DNA of 64,000 nucleotides from Calothrix sp. 336/3 (GTDB lineage Bacteria > Cyanobacteriota > Cyanobacteriia > Cyanobacteriales > Nostocaceae): assembly GCF_000734895.2 (NCBI RefSeq), contig NZ_CP011382.1, positions 4,752,700 through 4,816,699 on the forward strand. The letters run 5' to 3'. Both the position numbers and the translations under genes were made by a program. Shown here piece after piece: positions 34,821 to 43,445 of the stretch. The notes under the pieces were generated by a model. That model was not told where the DNA came from, made no database searches, and was given only the letters and a program-made list of their open reading frames with translations. Position 1 is the stretch's first letter. The number at the start of each line of letters is the position of its first letter.

Positions 34821-37800
34821 TCAATTACATAATGTTTTTAAACTATTTGCTTGAGTGTTCAAATAATTGCTGACCTGGTTGCACCCTTTTTCTAGCAACT
34901 TCTTCAAACTAATATCTGACACATCCCATAACAAAACAAGCCCATCTTCACCAGCAGACACTAACCATTTGCCATCGCTACTGAAACTCACAGTATTTAC
35001 CGAAGCTGTATGTCCATTCAGAGTTGTGATTAGCGTTCCATCCCGTTGCCAAAGCTTGATTGTCTTGTCGCTACTAGCGGAAGCAATTATTTTTCCATTG
35101 GGACTAAAGCTGGCTTCAAGTACCGAAGCTGTGTGTCCGCTTAGAGTTGTAATTAACCTTCCATCTCGTTGCCAAAGCTTTATTGTGTTGTCACCAGCAG
35201 TGATGATCGTTTGCCCATCGGCACTGAAACCAACAGACGGAATTTGACTTGTATGTGCTTGCCATCTTCTAAGCTCTTTACCTTCAAGACTCCACAATTT
35301 TACGGTTTTGTCATCGCCCGCAGTGGCAATTGTATGTCCGTCAGAACTAAAAGCCACACTCAACACTCTAGAGCTTCCTTTTTCTAGGGTTATAAGTTCT
35401 TTAGCATCTAAACTCCAAAGTTTCGCGGTTCCATCAGCACTGGCAGAAGCAAGGATCTGTCCGTCAGGACTTAAGCTAAGGGACAAGACCCTATCTTTGT
35501 GCTTTCCAAGTATTTTCGAGGGTTGTCCGTCACGCCAAAGCTTGATTGTGCCGTCATCACCACCACTAACAATAGTTTTTCCATCTTGACTGAAACTAAC
35601 GGCATTGACCGAACCTTTATGCCCTATCAGGGTAGAAAGTAACTTACCGTCTTGATTCCAGATCCTCACCGTTCCATCAGAACTTGCACTCGCAATTCGT
35701 TTACCATCCTGGCTGAACTTTGCGCCAAGCATATCGCCCTGTCCAACCAAAACAGTAAGCAGACTTCGATTTACCCGCCAAAGCTTTGTAATGCCATCTT
35801 TACCAGCAGTCGCAAGTATCTTTCCATCTGGACTAAAAGCTACACTGGGAATTGCTCCTTCATGACCTACCCAAGTATCCAGTAATCTGCCATCTTGTGC
35901 CCAGAGTCTTATGGTTCCATCCATACTACCGGAAGCAATTGTTTGTCCATCCTTACTGAAACTAACGCTCCATACCTCACTCCGCAAGGTTCCAGGGGGT
36001 TTAAAAGTCTTTAAAAGCTCACCCTTTTGATTCCAAAGCTTCACTGTTCCATCTATACTACCAGTGACAAAAAAGCTACCGTCAGGGCTGAAATCTGCAC
36101 TCACAGCAATGCCAGAGAGTTTATCGAGGGTTTTTAGTAGCTTCTTGCCATCTTGGCTCCAGAGCTTTACCGTTTTGTCATCACTGACCGTGATCATGCG
36201 ATCGCCTTGAGGGCTAAAACTCACTTGCCTTACTACGTCCTGATGTCCGCTCAGGGTAGAGACTATTTGACCATCCAGTTGCCACAATTTTGCGGTTTTG
36301 TCAGCGCTAGCTGTAGCAATCTTGTTTCCATCCCGGCTAAAACTGACACTCATAATCGGATCTTTGTGAGCTTGAATCAGTTGTATCAAATTACCATTGC
36401 TGTCCCAAAGCCTGACTGTTCCATCCAGACTGCCAGAAGCAATCGTTTTTCCATCAGGACTAAAACGGACGCTCCTAACCTCTTGTGTATGTCCTTTCAA
36501 AATTTTAAATAAACTTCCATCCCGTCGCCATAACCTTACTGTGCGATCAGAACTGGCTGTAGCAAGCATTGTACCATCCGGGCTAAAGCTAACATTCTGA
36601 ACATTGTCTGTATGTCCTTGCAAGCGGTTTTGCTCTCTCACCCACTTCACGGACTTTGCCAAATTTGTCACAACATTAGCCTTGACCAGTGGGTCGGTGA
36701 TGCCTCCAGGCAATTTTTGTAAACGCTTACCTGCTTTTAATGCATCAATCAGCGCGTCAAACGAATTTCGGTTCGCCATAAAATTAGCTTTTGAAGATTG
36801 GCTCAAAGCCTGAATTTGACCGACTTCTGCTTGCCTCCATTGATATCCAGCAAAAATCGCGAATCCCGCAAAGAATACTGATGCAACCGAGGTTATTACA
36901 ATCTGACGTTTTCTTGCTTCTTCCTCTTGTTTTTGGTGGCGATCGCGCACTTCCACACTAGCTTGAATAAACTCTTGCTCGCCTACGCTAATATCTTCTC
37001 GCCGTTGTTTTAGCTTTTCAGAAGCCTCCGCCAACGCTGCACCCCGCAACAATGCCCCTTCATCCCGTTGTGTCTGTTCCCATTGATACATTGTGGAGCG
37101 TAAACGGTCTTGCCAAGCTCGAAAACAGCGATCTGCATCCATCCATTGCCGTAGTTCACCCCAATTACGGATTAACGCTTCATGGACAACTTCTACTGTT
37201 TCTTGGTTAGCAGAATTTTGACTAGTAACTACTAATCGATTATCCGCCAACTGTTTCACCAATTCCCATCTGGGTTCACCCAATTCAGCTTTTGTCGCTA
37301 GTCGTCGTGTATCCTCCGTTCCTTCCCCCGGACGCACCAACTGGATAAAAATTCGCCGCACCTGTTCTTGTTCAGTGGCACTCAACTTACTATAATTCTC
37401 ATCTGCATGACGAGCCAAAGCACCTTTTACCTCACCAATTTCCTCATAAGCTGCATGAGTTAACTGTTTACCCGTTCGCCGCTTCCACAACTGAGTTAAC
37501 GCAAACTCTAAAAGAGGTAAATTCCCCGGTTCATCTTCCACATCATCCAAAATGCGTTCCACCAGTCCATCTTGAAATGTCACACTCAACTTAGAAACAG
37601 GCTTTTCAATCACTTGTGAAAGTTCCTCACGATTCATCGGTCCCAGCTTGATGTCAGCATTTTGCAACACATCTGCAAGTGGACGATAGGAGAGGAGATT
37701 CCCCAAGAAATCCGCCCGCATGGTTCCAACCAGCACAGTATTATTGTCAGGATTTTTAGGGTCAGATTGAAAGCAAGCTAATAAAGTATCTAGAAAACTA

Positions 37801-38420
37801 TGGCGAATTTTCTGATCCGTACACAAAGTATAAAGTTCTTCCAATTGGTCGGCAATCAACAACACCCGATGATTGGGATGCTGGCGCTGGATATGGGAAA
37901 ATATATCAGGAAGAGTAACCTTATTCTCGTAAAAATACTTAGCTAATGCTCGTGCTTGGGCAATTTGCACAGTCGGATCACCAGATGTGTAAAGTGGAAC
38001 CAGTGACTCAGCCAGAGCATAAAAAGGATCTGAACCAGGACGGAAGTGAGTAAATAGCCAGTTACCTTCTTTTTGCAGCTTTGGTACTAATCCCGCCAAC
38101 ACCACCGAAGATTTACCGCTTCCCGACGCACCCAACACGGGTATAAAGTTACGGGTTTGAGTCGCTGCAAACAGTTCTTCGACAAATACCTCACGCCCAA
38201 AGAAAAACTCCGCATCATCGGGACCAAAGTGGAACAAACCGCGATAAGGACAGGGAAGACTTTCATCAGGAGTATCCGTAGAGTCAATAGGTAATACTGT
38301 TGTATTTTCACGGTAGTAGTAATTGGTGATGGTGATAGTAGCAGTGTTCCTATCTCCAGTCATAATAGCGCTGCTGAGGGCACTCCCTCCCACGTTGGCA
38401 CTGCGGTTCTCCTCTATCAT
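34821..38420 (-). CDS. STAND NTPase with 14 WD40 repeats and N-terminal signalling motif
   Basis: 1199 residues with an AGGAG ribosome site. The first 30 residues contain NRSANVGGSALSSAIMTG, matching the motif in the CHAT protein at 31863-32903. Next comes a STAND-type NTPase (about 55-500) with the P-loop GASGSGKSS at 97-105 and the Walker B-like LLIADQLEELY. A helical region and one hydrophobic segment follow (QIVITSVASVFFAGFAIFAG, about 525-545). Fourteen WD40 repeats from about 600 to the end are enough for two seven-bladed propellers. Architecturally it is a bacterial NLR: propellers sense, the NTPase oligomerises and the N-terminal motif recruits an effector, here probably the CHAT protease (inference). 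Confidence 0.88.
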   Translation of the reverse strand: MIEENRSANVGGSALSSAIMTGDRNTATITITNYYYRENTTVLPIDSTDTPDESLPCPYRGLFHFGPDDAEFFFGREVFVEELFAATQTRNFIPVLGASGSGKSSVVLAGLVPKLQKEGNWLFTHFRPGSDPFYALAESLVPLYTSGDPTVQIAQARALAKYFYENKVTLPDIFSHIQRQHPNHRVLLIADQLEELYTLCTDQKIRHSFLDTLLACFQSDPKNPDNNTVLVGTMRADFLGNLLSYRPLADVLQNADIKLGPMNREELSQVIEKPVSKLSVTFQDGLVERILDDVEDEPGNLPLLEFALTQLWKRRTGKQLTHAAYEEIGEVKGALARHADENYSKLSATEQEQVRRIFIQLVRPGEGTEDTRRLATKAELGEPRWELVKQLADNRLVVTSQNSANQETVEVVHEALIRNWGELRQWMDADRCFRAWQDRLRSTMYQWEQTQRDEGALLRGAALAEASEKLKQRREDISVGEQEFIQASVEVRDRHQKQEEEARKRQIVITSVASVFFAGFAIFAGYQWRQAEVGQIQALSQSSKANFMANRNSFDALIDALKAGKRLQKLPGGITDPLVKANVVTNLAKSVKWVREQNRLQGHTDNVQNVSFSPDGTMLATASSDRTVRLWRRDGSLFKILKGHTQEVRSVRFSPDGKTIASGSLDGTVRLWDSNGNLIQLIQAHKDPIMSVSFSRDGNKIATASADKTAKLWQLDGQIVSTLSGHQDVVRQVSFSPQGDRMITVSDDKTVKLWSQDGKKLLKTLDKLSGIAVSADFSPDGSFFVTGSIDGTVKLWNQKGELLKTFKPPGTLRSEVWSVSFSKDGQTIASGSMDGTIRLWAQDGRLLDTWVGHEGAIPSVAFSPDGKILATAGKDGITKLWRVNRSLLTVLVGQGDMLGAKFSQDGKRIASASSDGTVRIWNQDGKLLSTLIGHKGSVNAVSFSQDGKTIVSGGDDGTIKLWRDGQPSKILGKHKDRVLSLSLSPDGQILASASADGTAKLWSLDAKELITLEKGSSRVLSVAFSSDGHTIATAGDDKTVKLWSLEGKELRRWQAHTSQIPSVGFSADGQTIITAGDNTIKLWQRDGRLITTLSGHTASVLEASFSPNGKIIASASSDKTIKLWQRDGTLITTLNGHTASVNTVSFSSDGKWLVSAGEDGLVLLWDVSDISLKKLLEKGCNQVSNYLNTQANSLKTLCN

Positions 38421-38861
38421 TTTCTCCTCACTTACTGATGGCTTGTGCTAATTTCATTCGTCACATTGATATAGTTATCAGTGAAATCAACATATGCACC
38501 CAGAGGAGTATTTCAGAACACACAGCTTTCTTCTGGTAATTCTACCCTGACAGCTTTTCTGCTTTTTTCCGCAAATTCTATGTATTTTTTTTAGCATTCG
38601 CCCAGCACGTTGCTTTTTTTATGGAGTGAATGTTTACCCAAAATGCGCTCCTCTCTTGCCTATATTTAGCTTCCCAATTTCTGCAAAAAGTATCAAATTG
38701 AAAAGAATTATACCAAGTTACCTTCTGTCGTATTAGTTTGAAGTAGGTGAGATTGCTTCCTTACGCTGAGTCGCAAAGCGACACGCTGCGCGAACGCTAC
38801 AGTTGCAATGACAGGGTACTATTTTTGATCGCCACTTGGTATTAGGATTCAACTGAATCAC
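38421..38861. other. 441-bp spacer with dispersed repeat at 38745-38822
   Basis: No gene supported. GATTGCTTCCTTACGC, then CGCAAAGCGACACGC, then GCGCGAACGCTACAG and TTGCAATGACAG form an interspersed repeat related, in the opposite orientation, to that at 32965-33018. Confidence 0.5.
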
Positions 38862-39281
38862 TCATGGTGTATTTGTCAATTCTTGAATTAACTGTTCAGG
38901 TGTGAGAATCCGGGGAGTAGCGATAGGAAAATCTCCAGGATTTCGAGTAATAATTGCATCCAAGTGGTTCATTACCGCTGTGCTGTATTGAATAGCGTCT
39001 TCAAAATCTTTAAAATTCACGCTTAACGCCATGTTGATTGTATTGCTGTCTACGGTAGCAATAGAGCAGAAAGTGACCATTCTGCTTAAAAACTCAAGGG
39101 CTAAATTTCGGCTTTTCTCTCTACGGATAATATAGTAGAGGTCGCTAAATGAAGATGCACAGATATAACCTTCAATCTGTCCCTGTTCAACAAAGGATAC
39201 TACTGTTTCACTATTGGGAAAAAAAGGCTGTCGCTCAAGAGCAAAATCCAAAATAATATTACTGTCTAGCAGAACTCTCAC
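38862..39281 (-). CDS. PIN domain toxin (VapC-like RNase)
   Basis: 139 residues from a GTG start that overlaps the antitoxin stop by 4 bases (GTGA). PIN-domain acidic residues are visible: D6 in LLDSNIILDF, the glutamate in the second helix, and D94 in FKDFEDAIQ, with a further Asp in LDAIITRNPGDF. Toxins of this family are metal-dependent RNases that cut tRNA or rRNA; some mycobacterial members cut the sarcin-ricin loop. The target of this one is unknown. It forms an operon with the antitoxin gene upstream. Confidence 0.85.
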   Translation of the reverse strand: MRVLLDSNIILDFALERQPFFPNSETVVSFVEQGQIEGYICASSFSDLYYIIRREKSRNLALEFLSRMVTFCSIATVDSNTINMALSVNFKDFEDAIQYSTAVMNHLDAIITRNPGDFPIATPRILTPEQLIQELTNTP

Positions 39282-39562
39282 AGGTTATGTTTCTCCTTTA
39301 AATATTCCCATTTTGCTTGGTCTGGGTCAAAATCAGGAGATGCTGGTTGTGTCTTTTCAAACCAGTCTTGCAAAGCTTTTACTTTAGATTTCCGTTTTGG
39401 TTTGTCTGGTTGTCGTTCAGTAGAGGTTTCTGTAGAGATTTCCTGAGATGGAATGGATTGCAAAATAATCACTTCCACTTCCCCAGGGGCAATATTTAAA
39501 GGTTCATTGATAATCAAATGACCTAATTCATTAATTGTGGCGTTTAGTTTATAAGCTTGCAT
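39278..39562 (-). CDS. antitoxin of the PIN toxin pair
   Basis: 94 residues. The N-terminal 35 (LNATINELGHLIINEPLNIAPGEVEVIIL) form a beta-rich fold of the kind seen in small cyanobacterial DUF2281/AbrB-like antitoxins. The rest is charged (QPDKPKRKSKVKALQDW) and ends DPDQAKWEYLKEKHNL, the probable toxin-binding tail. It overlaps the toxin gene by 4 bp, which indicates coupled translation. Confidence 0.75.
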   Translation of the reverse strand: MQAYKLNATINELGHLIINEPLNIAPGEVEVIILQSIPSQEISTETSTERQPDKPKRKSKVKALQDWFEKTQPASPDFDPDQAKWEYLKEKHNL

Positions 39563-39674
39563 AAAATTTTCCCTTAATTGTATATAAATATTTTATCAAA
39601 ATTACCCCTGCGTCTACTTCTTGCCAATCCTGTTGTGTGAGCGGCGATCGCCCTGGGATTATTTTTCAAAAAAA

Positions 39675-40799
39675 TCAACGCTGATAACGCATTCCTGGTA
39701 ACTGTGTAACTAATCCCATCAGTTCCAACTCCAGCAAACTTGCGGACACCGTACCTGCTGGCATCCCAGTTTGTTGCACAATTAAATCTAGGGGTAACGC
39801 TTGGGATGAGAGAACATCCATTACCTGTTGCAATGGTGGCGCTAGTTCTGGTAAAGCTACAGGTGAAGGCATCGGTAAAGTTAACTGTTGCGGTTCCATA
39901 TCTAGTTGGGGTATGGCTCCCAATGCTTTCAGTAATTCATCCAATTCTCTGAGGATGGGTGTTGCTCCTTGGCTGAGTAACTTTAAACACCCTTGTGCGG
40001 GGTAATCATCAACTCTACCGGGTAAGACATAAACATCTCGACAAAATTCATTGGCATAGTTAGCAGTAATCAAAGCACCTGATTTTAAAGGTGCTTCCAT
40101 CACCAAGACAGCACGAGATAAACCTGCAATGATGCGATTACGTCTAGGGAAATGGGTGCGATCGGGTGGGGTTTTACTTGGGTATTCACTGATAACTAGC
40201 CCCTGTTCTAAAACTTGTTTATACAGATTCTGATTTTTCGCTGGATAAATCACATCTACACCTGTACCTAAAACCGCTAACGTTCTTCCCCCTGCTTGCA
40301 TTGCTGCTGCATGACTTGCGGTATCAATTCCCTCTGCTAAACCAGAAACCACGGTAAAACCATTTTTTGCTAGGGCTATACTGATTTTCTCTGTCCAACG
40401 AATACCATATTCTGAGGGTTTACGTGTTCCCACGATCGCCACACAGGATTTTTGCCCAGAATTTTCTGATAGGTCTACTGTCCCACGATAGTAAAGTAAG
40501 GGGGGAGGAGAGGGAATTTCTAGAAGTAAGCGAGGGTATTCGGCATCTCCTGGTGTCCAAAAATGGGGATTGCTATTTAAATGTTGGGTAAAAATTGTGG
40601 CGGGATGAAGTTGGTTTCGTTGTTGGACAACTTTGCTTAATGTCTGTCCACCCATACCAGCAACAGCTTGCAATTCCTTGGGGCTAGCTGTCCAAGCTGC
40701 TGCCAGTGTACCAAAATGTTGGTGTAGTCTTTGCAAGATTACTGGACCAATTCCGGAAATCTGCGACCATGCTAACCAGTAAGCGGGTTCTGGTGTCAA
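39675..40799 (-). CDS. dprA: DNA-processing protein DprA
   Basis: 374 residues from a TTG start with a GAGG site upstream; no in-frame ATG gives a better start. It has an N-terminal HhH/SAM-like part (ISGIGPVILQRLHQHFG), then the Rossmann-like DprA domain (VGTRKPSEYGIRWTEKI, FTVVSGLAEGIDTASHAAAM, LGTGVDVIYP, GLVISEYPS, HFPRRNRIIAGLS, KSGALITANYA). A C-terminal winged helix follows (DLIVQQTGMPAGTVSASLLELELMG). It loads RecA on incoming single-stranded DNA during natural transformation. Confidence 0.95.
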   Translation of the reverse strand: MTPEPAYWLAWSQISGIGPVILQRLHQHFGTLAAAWTASPKELQAVAGMGGQTLSKVVQQRNQLHPATIFTQHLNSNPHFWTPGDAEYPRLLLEIPSPPPLLYYRGTVDLSENSGQKSCVAIVGTRKPSEYGIRWTEKISIALAKNGFTVVSGLAEGIDTASHAAAMQAGGRTLAVLGTGVDVIYPAKNQNLYKQVLEQGLVISEYPSKTPPDRTHFPRRNRIIAGLSRAVLVMEAPLKSGALITANYANEFCRDVYVLPGRVDDYPAQGCLKLLSQGATPILRELDELLKALGAIPQLDMEPQQLTLPMPSPVALPELAPPLQQVMDVLSSQALPLDLIVQQTGMPAGTVSASLLELELMGLVTQLPGMRYQR

Positions 40800-40849
40800 T
40801 GCTCCATCCTCATGACTGGTTTCATTATTCCCAAATTTGGTGTTCTTGC

Positions 40850-41503
40850 TTATACTGATTGCATAGTTTTACGGTTTTTCAAATAGTCAAATACTGATTT
40901 ATCACCAATATCGGGAGGGATTGCTTGGATTGCTTTACGCACAGCAAAGACGAGAAAAAAGATTGCCCACACCGCTAGGAGGGTTTTGCCTAGAGGAATT
41001 GGTAATATCCCGGCTAAATGACCTAGAAGTAATGCTGGTACGATGGGTGTGAGTATTTTTGTTTCTATGCGATTAAAACAAAATGCTTCTTTAAAGAAAA
41101 TTCCTGTTAGTGCCGCAAAGGTAAAGCCAATACCGAGAATGGTTAAGGGTTGCTGGTAAACCGTGATAGCTAAAGGTGTGCTATTGGAGAAGGTAAAGAT
41201 AATGGCGGCAATGGTACCAATCAGCCAAAATAGTTGTAATGTGCGGTGTAAAAACACCATGTAAATATGAATTGTTGCTAGGCTCACACCCAAACCCAGA
41301 CTGAAGGTGAAATATAAAGGTGTCAGTAGGGAAAAAGTTGTGGAATTGGGAAATTGTAAGACTAGGGTGGTGGCGATCGCAAAGCTGAGAGCAGCTACCA
41401 TTAATCCCGTGCGGTAGATAATTACCCCAGTGCGATCGCCGGAGGTAATAGTAAATTCTCCAAATTGCCCTTGATAGATTTCTGGGATAGGTGTCGTTTG
41501 CAT
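40850..41503 (-). CDS. DUF2301 integral membrane protein
   Basis: 217 residues with six or seven hydrophobic segments between 25 and 205. The N-terminal YQGQFGEFTI and the GIFFKEAFCFNRIETKILTP segment are typical of the DUF2301 family, which is found across cyanobacteria. Its function is not known. It is 51 bp downstream of no other gene on this strand and is probably monocistronic. Confidence 0.85.
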   Translation of the reverse strand: MQTTPIPEIYQGQFGEFTITSGDRTGVIIYRTGLMVAALSFAIATTLVLQFPNSTTFSLLTPLYFTFSLGLGVSLATIHIYMVFLHRTLQLFWLIGTIAAIIFTFSNSTPLAITVYQQPLTILGIGFTFAALTGIFFKEAFCFNRIETKILTPIVPALLLGHLAGILPIPLGKTLLAVWAIFFLVFAVRKAIQAIPPDIGDKSVFDYLKNRKTMQSV

Positions 41504-41645
41504 ATATCACCAGCAGAGTTGAAGTTATGACACTTTCATTTTAGCGGTATTTAATTTTATGGATTCTTGAGGCACTTGGATATTATTTTCGCTTAAATCT
41601 AGAATCGCAAGGCTAAATTCAAAAATCAAAATGAATACAGCGTAA

Positions 41646-41698
41646 CTCATTACTCCCTACTCCTTACTCCCTACTCATTACTCCCTACTCCCTACCCA
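41646..41698. repeat. tandem 7-bp repeats (TACTCCC/TACTCCT/TACTCAT)
   Basis: About seven units of a heptamer with small variations. Same class as the repeats at 43244-43302 and 53124-53213. Confidence 0.85.
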
Positions 41699-41809
41699 AC
41701 AATTTTGTCTCTAGGACAAATGTCCCAAAATAATTCAGGACATCTGCCTCATGTGCTTTCCCCTGGAGTCAACCTAGGATAAAGCCATGGTGATTCGGAA
41801 AACACGCAG

Positions 41810-42247
41810 ATGAAAAGCATTAAAAATTTACTACTTACAGTTGCTTGCGGTACTTCATTACTCTTGACTCCTTTGATGGGGAATCCGGCAAATGCACAAT
41901 CCAAAATCCAAATACCAATGGGTGTGGAATTTACTCCCCAGCAGGAAGCACAATTCACCCAAATTCGGCTACAGACTCGTAACCAGATTCAAAATATTCT
42001 CACCGAACAGCAACGAGAAGAATTTAAAGCCGCGATCGCCAGAGGGGAAGGTGTAAGAAAGGCGATCGCTAACCTCAATCTCTCCCCAGAACAAAAAACC
42101 CAACTGCAAGAACTGTTCAAATCTGTCCATACCCAAGTTGCTAACACCCTCACCCCAGAGCAAAAACAACAAATTAGACAAAATTTGCGCTCTCGTTTCC
42201 TCCAAGGAAATAACCGACAATTGCCCATATTCCCAGGACAGGAATAA
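41810..42247 (+). CDS. exported Spy/CpxP-like LTxxQ protein
   Basis: 145 residues with a signal peptide ending in NPANAQ. The mature part is helical and has three LTxxQ-type motifs: FTPQQEAQF, LSPEQKTQL and LTPEQKQQI. In enterobacteria Spy and CpxP are periplasmic chaperones and stress sensors; the same fold is common in cyanobacteria. Its stop overlaps the next start (TAATG), so the two genes are translationally coupled. Confidence 0.8.
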   Translation: MKSIKNLLLTVACGTSLLLTPLMGNPANAQSKIQIPMGVEFTPQQEAQFTQIRLQTRNQIQNILTEQQREEFKAAIARGEGVRKAIANLNLSPEQKTQLQELFKSVHTQVANTLTPEQKQQIRQNLRSRFLQGNNRQLPIFPGQE

Positions 42248-42741
42248 TGTACACCATCTTTGCAACTCCAGATATCAGTTGTTTTCTCCATCAAGTTGAT
42301 CAAATCGGTGAAAAGCTCGGAATTAATGTCACTGCAATTATTAATCTTGATGAACTACAACAATTACCCCCAGATACTTTAGGTCATATCCTCGCTGACC
42401 ATTTTACCCAAAATCAACTCCCTCCCTTTACCACCGGACCCCGACGTAAACAGCTCCATGATGCAGTTCATGTCCTCACCGGTTATGGAACCGATCCCGT
42501 CGGGGAAGCAGAAGTCCAAGCATTTCTCCTCGGAGCCAAATTTTCTCCCATTCAGATTGTTCTGGGATTGGGTTTGCTAGGGATGATTTATCGTTTTTCC
42601 TCTTCCCAAGGTATCTATTACAGACTTTGGCAAGCGTATCAACGAGGACAAGCATCTAGTTTTGATATTGATACATGGCAAGCAGAAGAGGAATGGCATT
42701 TACCCCTCTCCCAAGTTCAGAAGATGTATCGCATTGCCTAA
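42247..42741 (+). CDS. Coq4-like protein
   Basis: 164 residues. The family signature HDxxH-x11-E is exact: HDAVH at residues 72-76 and E88 in GTDPVGEAEV, which binds a metal in COQ4. In yeast and humans COQ4 works in ubiquinone synthesis; cyanobacteria make plastoquinone, so the role of this homologue is not clear. There is no signal peptide. It overlaps the LTxxQ gene by one base. Confidence 0.75.
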   Translation: MYTIFATPDISCFLHQVDQIGEKLGINVTAIINLDELQQLPPDTLGHILADHFTQNQLPPFTTGPRRKQLHDAVHVLTGYGTDPVGEAEVQAFLLGAKFSPIQIVLGLGLLGMIYRFSSSQGIYYRLWQAYQRGQASSFDIDTWQAEEEWHLPLSQVQKMYRIA

Positions 42742-42782
42742 TAACACATCTAATTTTTAAGTATTTTTGCTAGGAGATAACC

Positions 42783-43229
42783 ATGAAATCCCTATTCAGT
42801 TTTTCCCTAATTGCTCTCACCCTTGCCCTCAGAACCTTACCCGCAACCGCAGGTGAAGTGAAGGGACCCCGTGGAGGCACGGCAACTGGGACAAAGATAG
42901 TCACCCCCAATCGTCAAGGAGGTTACAACGGTTACGGACAAGGTTCTTTTACAACACCTAAAGGTGCAAATGGGAATGGTCAGGTACGTTTTCAAACTAA
43001 CGGACAAGGTACTGTAATTTACAACGGCAACGGTACTGCGACTACACCTAAAGGTAAAACCGTGAACGCCACAACTAATGGCAGCAGTACCTATAATTCA
43101 ACTACCGGATACAACGGGCAAAATACAACTACTGTGAATGGTAAAACTTACAACTCCGTGACTCAAAATGGCACCAGCACCATTACCACCCCCACACAAA
43201 CCTATACAATTACACCGAAAAAACGATAA
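42783..43229 (+). CDS. secreted Gly/Asn/Thr-rich protein of unknown function
   Basis: 148 residues: a signal peptide ending near ATAGE, then low-complexity sequence with loosely repeated units (NGYGQGSFTTPKGANGNGQ, GNGTATTPKGKTVN, TTVNGKTYNSVTQNG). It looks like an extended beta or matrix-type surface protein. I do not recognise a family. It lies 41 bp after the Coq4-like gene and may belong to the same transcript. Confidence 0.65.
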   Translation: MKSLFSFSLIALTLALRTLPATAGEVKGPRGGTATGTKIVTPNRQGGYNGYGQGSFTTPKGANGNGQVRFQTNGQGTVIYNGNGTATTPKGKTVNATTNGSSTYNSTTGYNGQNTTTVNGKTYNSVTQNGTSTITTPTQTYTITPKKR

Positions 43230-43243
43230 GGGTTTCAATACTT

Positions 43244-43302
43244 AATTCACTACTCACTACTTACTACTCACTACTCACCACTCACCACTCACCACTCACC
43301 AC
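43244..43302. repeat. tandem 7-bp repeats (ACTCACC and variants)
   Basis: About eight heptamer units (CACTACT, TACTACT, ACTCACC x5) follow the stop of the gene ending at 43229. Confidence 0.85.
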
Positions 43303-43445
43303 TCCTCATTTTGCACAGGGTATATACCAAACCTTTGCAGGTGAGGATTTTTCGTTCGTAAAATGTAATATTCTTGCAGACTCCTGACATGAGATGGTCT
43401 GATAAACTTGAGAATAGGCAATTTTACGCAATATTCAGGGAAGGG

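Noticed and set aside
42783..43229. Ice-binding or adhesin function for the Gly/Asn/Thr-rich protein
   Set aside because: Only low-complexity composition supports it; no repeat is regular enough to assign a fold.
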